This document shows, in pieces, positions 35,270 through 43,834 of a stretch of DNA of 64,000 nt (position 1 is the stretch's first letter; every line of letters starts with the position of its first letter). The stretch comes from Niveispirillum sp048066115 (GTDB lineage: Bacteria; Pseudomonadota; Alphaproteobacteria; Azospirillales; Azospirillaceae): assembly GCF_048066115.1 (NCBI RefSeq), contig NZ_JBLTYX010000005.1, forward strand, positions 186,001 through 250,000, written 5' to 3'. The translations under genes and the position numbers were made by a program. Under the pieces are notes generated by a model that was not told the origin of the DNA, made no database searches, and saw only the letters and a program-made list of their open reading frames with translations.

Positions 35270-36580
35270 ATGGCCGAATTCGACGCCTACGAGCTTTACA
35301 TGCTGACCCTGGTCAACCGCGCGCGGGTCGATCCCGCCGCTGCGGCCGCCGCTTTCGGCATCGACCTGAACCAGGGCCTGAACCCCGGCACCATCTCCGC
35401 CACGCCCAAGCAGCCGCTGGCCCCCAACGACATATTGGCCGCGGCGGCGGAGGGGCACAGCAACTGGATGCTGGCCACCGACACCTTCTCCCATACCGGC
35501 AATGGCGGGTCCGATCCGGGTCAGCGCATGGATGCCGCCGGCTATGATTTCATCCGCCCCTATACCTGGGGGGAGAATATCGCCTGGAGCGGCACGACCG
35601 GCACCATCCGCACCTCGCAACTGGCCGGCTATATCGAACAGCAGCATCGCGGCCTGTTCCTCAGCCCCGGCCACCGGGTCAACATCCTGGGCGACAGCTA
35701 TCGCGAGATCGGCATCAGCCAGCAGATCGGGGAATTCAGCGGCTACAACGCCTCCATGATCACCCAGAATTTCGCCGCCACCGGCCAGGCGCGCTTTGCC
35801 ACCGGTGTGGTGTTCAACGATCTGAATGGCGATGGCTTCTATAATCCCGGCGAGGGCGTGGGCGGGGTATCCATCACCGTCAACGGCAATGCCGCCGGGC
35901 AGACCACGGCCGCCGGTGGCTATGCCATCCCCATGACCAACGGCACCTGGACCATGGGGTTCAGCGGTGCCGGCCTGAACGGCGCCTATTACCAGACCGT
36001 CACCATGAGCGGTTTGAATGTCGGGCTGGATGCCAGATCGGCACAGTTCGCGCCCGTCGCCTTCCAGGCCTGGAACGCCGCCAAGAATGCCTTCGTGCCG
36101 GTGACGCCCGAGGCCTATAGCGGCCCGGTCAGCCATCTGGACTGGCAGCTGTTCGGGACCGAGGGTGCCGACAACATGGCCGGCAGCGCCCAGGATGATT
36201 TCATCAACCTGATGGGCGGCAATGACGCCGCCAATGGCGGGGCCGGCAATGACGTTTTGGATGGTGGGACGGGTTCCAATTTCCTGATCGGTGGGGAGGG
36301 GCAGGACATCTTCTTCGCCGATGGGCGCGGCGGTCAGGTGGCTTGGACCACCCTGGTCGATTATGTGAAGGGCGAACAGCTCAGCATCTGGGGCTGGCAG
36401 CCGGGTACCAGCCGGATGACCTGGACGGCGATGGATGGCACTGCCGGCTATCGCGGTGCCACCCTGCATGCCGACATGAACGGTGACGGCCGCATCGACA
36501 TTTCCGTCACCTTCGCCGGTCATACGATGGAGACGCTGGGTGTGCCGGAGGAGCGGGATGGGCTGTTGCTGCTGATTTGA
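35270..36580 (+). CDS. CAP-domain exoprotein with C-terminal RTX repeats
   Basis: Residues of about 1-165 form a CAP/SCP domain (LTLVNRARVDP, FSHTGNGGSDPGQRM, WGENIAW, GHRVNILGDSYREIGI). Residues 180-235 resemble an SdrD-type calcium-binding beta-domain (FNDLNGDGFYNPGEGVGGVSI). Residues 290-345 contain nonapeptide RTX-type repeats (GGNDAANGGAGNDVLDGGTG), then a C-terminal secretion-like region. There is no Sec signal, so type I secretion is expected, though no type I transporter gene is in the window. CAP proteins vary in function, from lipid binding to protease-like roles. A GGGAGGAAAG ribosome-binding site precedes ATG 35270. The gene is bracketed by copies 2 and 3 of the structured repeat. 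Confidence 0.9.
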   Translation: MAEFDAYELYMLTLVNRARVDPAAAAAAFGIDLNQGLNPGTISATPKQPLAPNDILAAAAEGHSNWMLATDTFSHTGNGGSDPGQRMDAAGYDFIRPYTWGENIAWSGTTGTIRTSQLAGYIEQQHRGLFLSPGHRVNILGDSYREIGISQQIGEFSGYNASMITQNFAATGQARFATGVVFNDLNGDGFYNPGEGVGGVSITVNGNAAGQTTAAGGYAIPMTNGTWTMGFSGAGLNGAYYQTVTMSGLNVGLDARSAQFAPVAFQAWNAAKNAFVPVTPEAYSGPVSHLDWQLFGTEGADNMAGSAQDDFINLMGGNDAANGGAGNDVLDGGTGSNFLIGGEGQDIFFADGRGGQVAWTTLVDYVKGEQLSIWGWQPGTSRMTWTAMDGTAGYRGATLHADMNGDGRIDISVTFAGHTMETLGVPEERDGLLLLI

Positions 36581-36584
36581 GGCT

Positions 36585-36680
36585 AATGCCCTGGCATTGG
36601 CACGGCGGCGACTGCCGCCGCGCGCCACGTGGTGCCGTGAGCCAAGCCGCCGGATGGCGGCGCCCGGCGCCTGAGGGAAC
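36585..36680 (+). repeat. Multi-hairpin structured element, copy 3
   Basis: The stems are AATGCC/GGCATT (36585-36598), GGCGGC/GCCGCC (36604-36619), GCGCCAC/GTGGTGC (36622-36635) and GCCGCC-GGAT-GGCGGC (36646-36661), then GGCGCCTGAGGGAACACGAAAAGG. It starts 5 bp after the stop of the CAP-RTX gene and ends about 180 bp before guaB. The first stem is shorter here than in copies 1 and 2. Confidence 0.75.
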
Positions 36681-36862
36681 ACGAAAAGGCAACCCAGGTC
36701 CCCCATCCCTGGTAGCTTCCCAATCACCTTCGCATGTGTATAGTGCGGCGAACCTTTTGATCTGGGACACGGAACCGGCTGGTGCCATCGGGTGCGGGCG
36801 GGGTCGGTGTCCCATAACCCGTATCTCGCGGCCCGCGGGCCTGCGCAGGGGAGCCCAGGTTC

Positions 36863-38332
36863 ATGTCCAGCACTGATCGTTTCCGCGAAGCCCTGACCTT
36901 TGACGATGTTCTGCTGGTTCCGGCGGCATCAGAGGTCATGCCGGCCGAGGTCGACACCAAGACCTGGCTGACCAAGTCGATCCAGCTGGGCATTCCGCTG
37001 CTGTCGGCCGCCATGGACACGGTGACGGAATCGGCGCTGGCCATCGCCATGGCCCAGTCGGGCGGCATCGGCGTCATCCATCGCAACATGGATATCAGCC
37101 GTCAGGCGGATGAGGTGCGGGCCGTCAAGCGCTTCGAATCGGGCATGGTGGTCAATCCCTACACGCTGCGCCCCGACAACACCCTGGCCGATGCGCAGGA
37201 ATTGCAGCGCCGCCACCGTTTCTCCGGCTTTCCGGTGGTGGATGAGAACAGCATGCTGGTCGGTATCCTGACCCACCGCGACGTGCGCTTCGCCAGCAAC
37301 CCGAACCAGCCGGTCAGCGAACTGATGACCAAGGAAGGTCTGGTCACGGTCAAGCCCGGCGTGTCCAAGGAAGAGGCCAAGCGCCTTCTGCACCAGAACC
37401 GCATCGAAAAGCTGCTGGTCGTCGATGATGCCTATCGCTGCATCGGCATGATCACGGTCAAGGATATCGAAAAGGCCCAGAACCACCCGCACGCCGCCAA
37501 GGATGGGGCCGGCCGCCTGCGCGCCGCCGCCGCCACGGGCACGGGCCCGGACGGGCTGGACCGGGCCGCCGCCCTGTTCGATGCGGGCGTCGACGTGCTG
37601 GTCATCGATACCGCCCACGGCCATTCCAGGAAGGTCGCCGATCAGGTCCGCGCCGCCCGCGACCTGAAGAACTATACCCAGATCATCGCCGGTAACGTCG
37701 CCACGGCCGACGCGGCGCTCGCCCTGATCGATGCCGGTGCGGACGCCATCAAGGTCGGTATCGGCCCCGGCTCCATCTGCACCACCCGCATCGTGGCCGG
37801 CGTGGGCGTGCCGCAGCTGACCGCCGTGCTGGACGTGGTGGAGGCGTGTGCCAAGCAGGGCATCCCCGTCATCGCCGATGGCGGCATCAAATATTCCGGC
37901 GACCTGGCCAAGGCCATCGCCGCCGGTGCGTCCTGCGCCATGATGGGCGGCCTGTTCGCCGGTACCGATGAAAGCCCGGGCGAGGTCATCCTGTACCAGG
38001 GCCGTTCCTACAAGGCCTATCGCGGCATGGGCTCCGTCGGCGCCATGGCGCGGGGTTCCGCCGACCGCTATTTCCAGGCGGAAGTGTCCAACACGTTGAA
38101 GCTGGTGCCGGAGGGCGTGGAAGGCCGCGTCCCTTACAAGGGCTCGCTGGGTGCCGTGGTCCATCAGCTGATCGGCGGCCTGCGCGCCTCCATGGGCTAT
38201 ACGGGCTGCGCGACGATCGAAGAGATGCGCACCAAGCCGCAATTCGTGCGCATCACCAATGCGGGCCTGCGCGAAAGCCACGTCCACGACATCACCATCA
38301 CCAACGAGGCACCGAACTATCGGCAGGGGTGA
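36863..38332 (+). CDS. guaB: Inosine-5'-monophosphate dehydrogenase GuaB
   Basis: GuaB oxidises IMP to XMP with NAD, the rate-limiting step of guanine nucleotide synthesis. The 489-residue enzyme has a TIM barrel interrupted by two CBS domains (about residues 95-205), the catalytic Cys at about 306 in GPGSICTTR, the flap with the YRGMGSVGAM segment and the C-terminal GCATIEEMRT. It is a single gene here, with guaA not adjacent. A TATAGT hexamer at about 36739 may be the -10 box. A palindromic element follows 31 bp after the stop. Confidence 0.98.
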   Translation: MSSTDRFREALTFDDVLLVPAASEVMPAEVDTKTWLTKSIQLGIPLLSAAMDTVTESALAIAMAQSGGIGVIHRNMDISRQADEVRAVKRFESGMVVNPYTLRPDNTLADAQELQRRHRFSGFPVVDENSMLVGILTHRDVRFASNPNQPVSELMTKEGLVTVKPGVSKEEAKRLLHQNRIEKLLVVDDAYRCIGMITVKDIEKAQNHPHAAKDGAGRLRAAAATGTGPDGLDRAAALFDAGVDVLVIDTAHGHSRKVADQVRAARDLKNYTQIIAGNVATADAALALIDAGADAIKVGIGPGSICTTRIVAGVGVPQLTAVLDVVEACAKQGIPVIADGGIKYSGDLAKAIAAGASCAMMGGLFAGTDESPGEVILYQGRSYKAYRGMGSVGAMARGSADRYFQAEVSNTLKLVPEGVEGRVPYKGSLGAVVHQLIGGLRASMGYTGCATIEEMRTKPQFVRITNAGLRESHVHDITITNEAPNYRQG

Positions 38333-38363
38333 GCAGGCGTATTCGCCCACGTCGCTTCTTCCC

Positions 38364-38483
38364 GTCATCCCGGTGACAAGCCGGGACCCAGGGGCCAAGC
38401 GCACCACCTCGCAGCAGCGTTGATTGACGCAGCCTACAGGTTTGATCCCGTGGCCCCTGGGTCCCGGCTTTCGCCGGGATGAC
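38364..38483. repeat. Dispersed palindromic element, subtype 1 (copy R2)
   Basis: Arms GTCATCCCGG...GACCCAGGGGCC and their inverse flank a centre whose complement matches the centre of the copy at 11516-11633, so this copy is inserted in the opposite orientation. It fills the gap between guaB and the methyltransferase gene and could serve as a terminator for guaB. Confidence 0.85.
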
Positions 38484-38540
38484 GACAGGTGGGCGCGCAG
38501 GTAATGTCCGTGGTGGTCCGCGGAACAGGATGTCCCACGC

Positions 38541-39290
38541 ATGCACCAGATCGACAGCCCCCAGAACCCGCAATTCAAGACCTGGTCCGGGCTGCTGGAA
38601 AGCCGCGGCATCCGCAAGGCGGAGCAGTTCCTGCTGGCCGGCCTGAAGACCGTGCCGGAGGCGCTGACCCGCTGGCCGCTTCATTTCACCCGCATCCTGA
38701 TCCGCCATCCCGAATGGATCGCCGACTGGCCGCTACCCGACCATATCCAGCCCGTGGTGCTGGCGGGACCGCTGTTCCGCGAGTTGGACGTGTCGGGCAC
38801 GGACTATCCGATCCTGGTCGGCAACCTACCAACCATCGGGCAGGCCAATCTGTCGGCCCCGCCGCAGGGGCTGGAACTGGTCTGCGCCCTAGGCGATCCG
38901 GCCAATCTGGGCGCGCTGCTGCGCAGCGCCGCTGCCTTCGGGGTGTCGAAGGTCATCCTGCTGGAGGAATCGGCCCACCCGTTCCACCCCAAATGCCTGC
39001 GCGCGGCCAGCAATGCCGTCTTCAGCCTGGACATCGTGCGCGGCGGGCGCTGGGCGGGGCTGGATCAGGCCACGGGACCGCTGCTGGCCCTGGATGCCGG
39101 GGGCGAGGATCTGGCCACCTTCGCCTGGCCGGAGGATGCGCGCCTGATCCTGGGTGAGGAGGGGCAGGGCGTGCCGCAGAATCTGCCGGCCAGGCGCCTG
39201 ACGATCGGCAATACCGGCGCGGTGGAAAGCCTGAACGCCACTGTGGCGGCGTCGATCGCCCTGTTCACCTATCACGCGGGCGGGCAATGA
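38541..39290 (+). CDS. TrmH/SpoU-family RNA 2'-O-methyltransferase
   Basis: The 249-residue protein has an N-terminal substrate-binding domain (about 1-100) and a SPOUT catalytic domain with the three family motifs: GDPANLGALLRSAAAFG (motif 1, about 115-131), LILGEEGQGVP (motif 2) and VESLNATVAASIALF (motif 3), which form the SAM-binding knot. Members methylate ribose in 23S rRNA or tRNA; the exact target cannot be assigned from sequence. The stop overlaps the next small gene by 4 bp (ATGA). Confidence 0.93.
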   Translation: MHQIDSPQNPQFKTWSGLLESRGIRKAEQFLLAGLKTVPEALTRWPLHFTRILIRHPEWIADWPLPDHIQPVVLAGPLFRELDVSGTDYPILVGNLPTIGQANLSAPPQGLELVCALGDPANLGALLRSAAAFGVSKVILLEESAHPFHPKCLRAASNAVFSLDIVRGGRWAGLDQATGPLLALDAGGEDLATFAWPEDARLILGEEGQGVPQNLPARRLTIGNTGAVESLNATVAASIALFTYHAGGQ

Positions 39291-39493
39291 GCAGCGATCC
39301 GCAGAACCCACCCGATCTGGCCGCCATCGCCGCCGACCTGTCGGAAAGTGTCGCCGCCCTGTCCACGGCCAGCGCCCTGGGCCTGCCCGACCTGCTGGCC
39401 CGCATCGATGCGCTGAAGGCGCGGATCGACAATCTGGAGGCGAAGGTGCGGTCGGAGATCACGGCAGATTCTGCCGCCGATTCCCACGGCTGA
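39287..39493 (+). CDS. Small coiled-coil protein (68 aa), function unknown
   Basis: The gene starts in an ATGA overlap with the methyltransferase gene, so it is probably co-translated. The protein is acidic at its N-terminus and has a short heptad-patterned helix at about residues 34-55 (DLLARIDALKARIDNLEAKV), suggesting a dimer or trimer. No known family is recognised and no membrane segment is present. Confidence 0.6.
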   Translation: MSSDPQNPPDLAAIAADLSESVAALSTASALGLPDLLARIDALKARIDNLEAKVRSEITADSAADSHG

Positions 39494-39676
39494 GTTAACC
39501 CGTCCGGTATAAGGCGTTGAGCGTGCATACCTCCCCTGTGTCCGAACGGGGCGGTTCAGGGGCCAAATCATGCCGACCTTAATGCAGTCTTCACGAATTC
39601 GCGGCAACCTTGCATAGTTAAGGCGTCACGGAGCGCCTTCATATGCCATGATGGTCGGGAAGGCGGGATTGCAGTT

Positions 39677-39913
39677 ATGGGTGTCATGATGACGATCCAG
39701 GATCTGAATGACCTTCGCCGCGACATCCTGGTGAAGGCCGACGAGATGCAGGCCGAGGCCGGGCGTCTGGAGGCCACGAAGCCGGAAGAGGCGGCCAATC
39801 TGCGCCGCATCGCCGACCGTCTGGCCGTCTATATGCGCGACTATCTGGACGTCTCCAACGTCGAATGGCTGCCGCCGGCCTCGCGCCGCACCAATCACGT
39901 CGAACCGGCGTGA
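39677..39913 (+). CDS. Small helical protein (78 aa), function unknown
   Basis: The 78-residue product is charged and helical (LNDLRRDILVKADEMQAEAGRLEA, RRIADRLAVYMRDYL). Start ATG 39677 has AAGGCGGG upstream; in-frame ATGs at 39686 and 39689 are alternatives. Its 3' end overlaps the convergent thioesterase gene by 19 bp. I do not recognise the family. The preceding 180-bp gap after the coiled-coil gene shows no further gene. Confidence 0.6.
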   Translation: MGVMMTIQDLNDLRRDILVKADEMQAEAGRLEATKPEEAANLRRIADRLAVYMRDYLDVSNVEWLPPASRRTNHVEPA

Positions 39914-40338
39914 TCCACCAGCCGGCCGGGCACCCCGGCCGATAGCAGCTCCGCCAGATCGGCGGGGATCACCCGCTTCTCCGCCGCCCCGAACGAAGTC
40001 ATCACATAGACGGTTTCCGCCGTCATCACGGGCGTGCCGTCCGGGTGCAGGGTGAAATCCGTCAGGATGGTGAAGGATGTGGTGCCCACCCGCCCCGTGC
40101 GGATGGACTGTTCCAGCACATCATCGAACCGGGCCGGCGCCTTCCATTCCTTGGTCTGCTTGACCACCATCATGTCCAGCCCGCGCGCGTTCAGCCCCTG
40201 GGTTCCGCCCACCAGCAGGCGCAGATATTCGGTGATGCCGATATCGATGAAATCGCCATAGCGGGCATTGAACACCACCTGCTGCGGGTCGCACTCGCCA
40301 TAGCGCACACGGTGGCGGAAACGGAAATCGGCGGTCAT
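39895..40338 (-). CDS. Acyl-CoA thioesterase, hot-dog fold (4HBT family)
   Basis: The 147-residue protein begins RFRHRVRYGECDPQQVVFNARYGDF, the 4HBT signature with the catalytic aspartate in ECDPQ, and continues with the central helix TEYLRLLVGG and the beta strands typical of the hot-dog fold. It should hydrolyse an acyl-CoA thioester. ATG 40338 is selected because CCGGAGG sits directly upstream; an earlier ATG at 40425 is not supported. It is divergent from the exported amidohydrolase gene at 40449. Confidence 0.9.
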   Translation of the reverse strand: MTADFRFRHRVRYGECDPQQVVFNARYGDFIDIGITEYLRLLVGGTQGLNARGLDMMVVKQTKEWKAPARFDDVLEQSIRTGRVGTTSFTILTDFTLHPDGTPVMTAETVYVMTSFGAAEKRVIPADLAELLSAGVPGRLVDHAGST

Positions 40339-40355
40339 CAATCCTCCGGGCGCTG

Positions 40356-40432
40356 ATACCAATCCGTAATGAGTATAGAACGCGATGCGGCTTGGTATAG
40401 AACGCAGCTTTCGGTTACCAATCAACGGTAAC
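40356..40432. promoter_or_regulatory. Stacked repeats in the thioesterase/amidohydrolase promoter region
   Basis: This short divergent region contains ATACCAA (40356-40362) inverted as TTGGTAT (40392-40398), the direct repeat GTATAGAACGC at 40373-40383 and 40395-40405 (22 bp apart, two helical turns), and GTTACC-N7-GGTAAC at 40414-40432. The last ends 16 bp before the amidohydrolase start. One or more regulators probably bind here. Confidence 0.5.
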
Positions 40433-40448
40433 TAAACGGTGGGATGAC

Positions 40449-41852
40449 ATGGGTTTTTCCGTCAAGGCACGCGCCCTCCTGCTGCTGGCCAGCTTCCTGG
40501 TTCCGCCAACCTTCGCCCATGCCCCGCCCGGCGCCATGCCGCGCCCCTATGCCCCGGCGGAAAAGGGTGCCCGTGTCATCTATACCAACGCCACCCTGAT
40601 CGACGGGCGCGGCGGTCCGGCCCAGCCAGGCATGGCCGTCGTGGTGGAGGGTGACCGGATCGCGTCCATCATGCCCATGGCGACGGTGGCGGTCACCCGC
40701 TGGGCCGATGCCAGCTTCGTCGACCTTGCCGGCGGTTATCTGCTGCCCGGCCTGATCGACAGCCACCAGCACATGGCCACCCCGCCCAACCGGGTGCAGG
40801 CGGAGGCGCAGATGCGCCGTGACCTGTTCGGCGGCATCACCGCCGTGCGCGACATGGCCGATGATCTGCGCGCCGTCATGGAATATGCCCGTGCCACACG
40901 GGTGGGGGAGGTGCCGGGGCCGGACATCTATGCCGCCGCCTTGTTCGCTGGCCCGGATTTCTTCGACGATCCGCGTACGGCGGCGGCGGCCGAAGGGGTG
41001 AAGCCCGGCACCGTGCCCTGGATGCGCGCCGTCACCGATGGCACCAACCTGCCCGAAGCCGTCACCCTTGCCCGTGGCACCTCCGCCATCGCCATCAAGC
41101 TCTATGACAATCTGCGGCCCCAGGACGTGCGCGCCATCACGGCGGAGGCGCATAAACAGGGCATGCGCGTCTGGGCCCATGGCATGGTGTTCCCCACGCC
41201 GCCCGCCGATGTGGTGGATGCCGGCGTCGACAGCATCTCCCACACCTGTTACCTCGCCTATCACATCTCCAACCCCCGCCCGACGACCTACAAGGACCGG
41301 CGGCTGGTGGAGGTGGACAAGCTGAAGGGCGGCGACAATCCGGAAATGACGGCCTTGTTCAAGCAGATGGCGGCCAAGGGCATCGTCCTGGACGCCACGC
41401 TGCGCGTCTATCAGGAATATGACAAGCGCCTGGCCGCCAAGCCCGACATGAAGCCGCGCCCGCATTGTACCCTGGAAGTGGCATCGGCCCTGACCGCCCA
41501 GGCCAAGCGGGCCGGCGTTACCATCGTCACCGGCACCGACGGCGTGCCGCCCGCCGCCCATCCCTGGCCGGCGCTGTATGACGAGCTGGAACTGCTGCAC
41601 GCCCGCGCTGGCATGACCAATGGCGAGGTCATCCGCGCCGCCACCCTGGAGGGTGCGAAACTCATCGGGCAGGAGGCGGAGATGGGCGCCATTGAGGCCG
41701 GCAAGCTGGCGAATTTCATCGTGCTGGACCGCGACCCGCTGGCCGATCTGGGCAATCTGCGGTCCATCCGTTTCACCGTGAAGCGCGGCACCAGACTGGA
41801 CCGAGCCGCCTATCGTCCCATCACGCCGGAGGAGATGCCCAAGGATGACTGA
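40449..41852 (+). CDS. Exported metal-dependent amidohydrolase
   Basis: A signal peptide (KARALLLLASFLVPPTFAHA) precedes an amidohydrolase TIM barrel of 467 residues in total. The metal motif HxH is in DSHQHM near residue 104, a conserved His in WAHGMVF, another in SHTCYLAY, and the catalytic Asp in VTGTDG near 360. The small beta-sandwich domain frames the barrel (TNATLIDGRGG at the start, NFIVLDRDPL at the end). Enzymes of this type include Xaa-Pro and other dipeptidases and imidazolone-like hydrolases. It overlaps the next gene by 8 bp, so a peptide or peptide-like substrate shared with it is likely. Confidence 0.88.
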   Translation: MGFSVKARALLLLASFLVPPTFAHAPPGAMPRPYAPAEKGARVIYTNATLIDGRGGPAQPGMAVVVEGDRIASIMPMATVAVTRWADASFVDLAGGYLLPGLIDSHQHMATPPNRVQAEAQMRRDLFGGITAVRDMADDLRAVMEYARATRVGEVPGPDIYAAALFAGPDFFDDPRTAAAAEGVKPGTVPWMRAVTDGTNLPEAVTLARGTSAIAIKLYDNLRPQDVRAITAEAHKQGMRVWAHGMVFPTPPADVVDAGVDSISHTCYLAYHISNPRPTTYKDRRLVEVDKLKGGDNPEMTALFKQMAAKGIVLDATLRVYQEYDKRLAAKPDMKPRPHCTLEVASALTAQAKRAGVTIVTGTDGVPPAAHPWPALYDELELLHARAGMTNGEVIRAATLEGAKLIGQEAEMGAIEAGKLANFIVLDRDPLADLGNLRSIRFTVKRGTRLDRAAYRPITPEEMPKDD

Positions 41853-43005
41853 CATCGCGCGCCGCCACCTGTTGCTGGCCGGGGCGGCCACGGCCCTGCT
41901 GCCCGCCGCCGCCCGTGCCGCCACGTCGGCCATCGATGGTCCGACGGGTGCGACCAGCATCCGCGACATGCTGGTGGTCAATGCCCTGGGCGGCATCGGC
42001 GATCCCAATGTCAAGCCGCCCAAGGATGCCCCGCGCGCCGTGCGGTCCCATATCGGGCAGCGGGCCCTGGACGACGCCCGTCGCGCCGGCTTGCATGCCG
42101 TCAACAACACCATCGGCTATGTCGCCGGCCCCGACGATCCGTTCGAATTCTCCGTGCGGGAGACGGCCGAAAGCCTGGCCCAGATCCGCGCCCAGCCGGA
42201 TGACCTGGCATTGGTGCTGAAGGCTGCCGACCTGGAAAAGGCCAAGGCCGGCAAGAAGATCGGCATGATCCTGGGCTTCCAGAACGGTGCCATGTTCGGC
42301 ACCGATCCGGCCCGCGTCGATATCTTCGCCGATATGGGCGTGCGTGTCATGCAGCTGACCTACAATGTGCAGAACCTGCTGGGCTCCGGCAGCATCCGGC
42401 CGGAAGGTGAGGGGCTGACGCCGCTGGGACGGGAGATGATGGCGCGGATCGAGGCCAACCGGGTGATGGTCGACCTGTCCCATTCCAACCAGCAGACCTG
42501 TTTGGACGCCATCCAGGCGGCCACCCGCCCGCTCTCCATCAACCATACCGGTTGCCGCGCCATCACCGATCTGCCGCGCAGCAAGACGGACGCCGAACTG
42601 CGCGGCGTGGCCGACAAGGGCGGCTTTATCGGCATCTATTTCATGCCCTTCCTGGCCAAGGGCCGCGTCGCCACCGCCAATGACGTGGTCGACCATATCC
42701 TGCATGCGGTCAAGGTGGCGGGGGAGGACCATATCGGCATCGGCACCGACGGCTATGTCACCTCCATGGACGATATGGACGCCTATATGGAGGAACTGCG
42801 GAAGGAGAATGCCGATCGCGTGGCCAAAGGCATCGCGGCGGCCGGCGAAAGTGCGACCACCACGCCCTTCATTATGGATCTGCGCGGGCCAGGACAGTTC
42901 CAGAAACTGGCCGATCTGCTGCTGGCCAAGGGCCTGAAGAGTGCCCAGGTGGAAAAGATCCTGGGCCGCAACTTCCTGCGCTTCGCGCGCGATACCTGGG
43001 GTTAA
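41845..43005 (+). CDS. Exported M19 (membrane dipeptidase-like) protein
   Basis: The N-terminus RRHLLLAGAATALLPAAARA looks like a twin-arginine-type signal. The remaining roughly 360 residues follow the renal dipeptidase (M19) barrel: MILGFQNG, MQLTYNVQNLLGSG, MVDLSHSN, SINHTGCRAI, GGFIGIYFMPF and DHIGIGTDGY are in the expected order. The HxD zinc motif normally found near the start (DTHxD) is not visible; the corresponding place reads VVNALGG. This may be a divergent subgroup with altered metal binding. It sits between an amidohydrolase and a RidA-like gene in a tight operon. Confidence 0.85.
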   Translation: MTDIARRHLLLAGAATALLPAAARAATSAIDGPTGATSIRDMLVVNALGGIGDPNVKPPKDAPRAVRSHIGQRALDDARRAGLHAVNNTIGYVAGPDDPFEFSVRETAESLAQIRAQPDDLALVLKAADLEKAKAGKKIGMILGFQNGAMFGTDPARVDIFADMGVRVMQLTYNVQNLLGSGSIRPEGEGLTPLGREMMARIEANRVMVDLSHSNQQTCLDAIQAATRPLSINHTGCRAITDLPRSKTDAELRGVADKGGFIGIYFMPFLAKGRVATANDVVDHILHAVKVAGEDHIGIGTDGYVTSMDDMDAYMEELRKENADRVAKGIAAAGESATTTPFIMDLRGPGQFQKLADLLLAKGLKSAQVEKILGRNFLRFARDTWG

Positions 43006-43009
43006 GACC

Positions 43010-43438
43010 ATGCTGAAACAGACGCTTCTGCTGGCGGCTACCTTGCTGGCCCTGCCCGCCCAGGGGGCGGACGATATCCGCTTCCACAAGGCCTTTCCGG
43101 GCGCCCCCTTCTCGGAATCCGTGGAGGTGGACGGCATCCTCTATCTGTCGGGCCAGCTGGGCAACGATGCCAACCTGAAACTGCCCGACGGCATGGAGGC
43201 CCAGGCCCGTCAGGTGATGGAGAACATCAAGGGCGCCGTGGAGCGCCGCGGCCTGACCATGGACCGCGTCTTCAAATGCACCGTCATGATGCAGGACATG
43301 AAGCAGTGGGGCGACTTCAACAAGATCTACGTCACCTACTTCAAGCCGGACCGGCTGCCGGCAAGATCGGCGTTCGGGAGCAACGGGTTGGCGATGGGCG
43401 CGCTGCTGGAGGTGGAGTGCTGGGCGAAGCTGGGGTAA
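43010..43438 (+). CDS. RidA/YjgF-family protein with signal peptide
   Basis: A signal peptide (MLKQTLLLAATLLALPAQG) leads into a complete RidA domain of about 120 residues: FSESVEVDGILYLSGQLG, QVMENIKGAVERRG, FKCTVMMQDM and the C-terminal RLPARSAFGSNGLAMGALLEVECWA, where the Arg that binds the enamine carboxylate lies in PARSAF. Cytoplasmic RidA hydrolyses reactive enamines or imines; the export signal is unusual and suggests a periplasmic deaminase-type role next to the exported peptidases. The start at 43010 is 4 bp after the upstream stop; an earlier in-frame ATG inside that gene is rejected. Confidence 0.9.
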   Translation: MLKQTLLLAATLLALPAQGADDIRFHKAFPGAPFSESVEVDGILYLSGQLGNDANLKLPDGMEAQARQVMENIKGAVERRGLTMDRVFKCTVMMQDMKQWGDFNKIYVTYFKPDRLPARSAFGSNGLAMGALLEVECWAKLG

Positions 43439-43444
43439 GGGGCC

Positions 43445-43834
43445 TCAGGCTGGCTTTGCAAACAGCGCCACGCCCGGCAGGTCCTTGAAATGCGCGTCAC
43501 AGGTGAGCAGTTCCGCACCCCGTTGGCGCGCGGTTGCGTAGACCACGGCGTCGGCGGTGGCCAGCCGGTACTCCCGGTGCAAATCCGCCGCCAGCAGCGC
43601 GATTGTGGTGTCCAGCGGTACGACGACGCATTTCTGGGTATAGGCGATCACCTGGTCGGCCTGATCCTCGCCAAGTTCGCGTACCAACCATTTCGACAGC
43701 TCAAGCTGCACGATGGTCGGTACGATGCAATTGGCCTTGTCCGGGAATTCCGTCCCCAGCCTTCTTCCCAACTCGCTATCCACAAGCCATTCGATCCAGG
43801 CCGAGGTATCGACCACGCGCATTGACAGGGCCAT
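43445..43834 (-). CDS. vapC: PIN-domain toxin, VapC family
   Basis: The 129-residue protein has the PIN nuclease fold with the acidic residues in place: Asp9 (VVDTSAW), Glu45 (QLELSK), Asp95 (ATADAVVYA) and Asp113 (CDAHFKDL). VapC toxins cleave tRNA or rRNA. The ATG shares one base with the stop of the upstream antitoxin gene (TGATG), giving the classic antitoxin-first arrangement. The pair is convergent with the RidA-like gene, 6 bp away. Confidence 0.93.
   Translation of the reverse strand: MALSMRVVDTSAWIEWLVDSELGRRLGTEFPDKANCIVPTIVQLELSKWLVRELGEDQADQVIAYTQKCVVVPLDTTIALLAADLHREYRLATADAVVYATARQRGAELLTCDAHFKDLPGVALFAKPA

Noticed and set aside
35078..36727. A 549-codon minus-strand frame across the CAP-RTX gene
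   Set aside because: The translation is Gly/Ala/His-rich without domains and it covers the structured repeats, whereas the plus-strand frame has three recognisable domains.
36929..38617. A 562-codon open frame antisense to guaB, and similar long antisense frames opposite ftsZ, ftsA and murC
   Set aside because: They are expected by chance opposite GC-rich genes with third-position bias; their translations are low-complexity and match no family, while the plus-strand or minus-strand partners are clear housekeeping genes.
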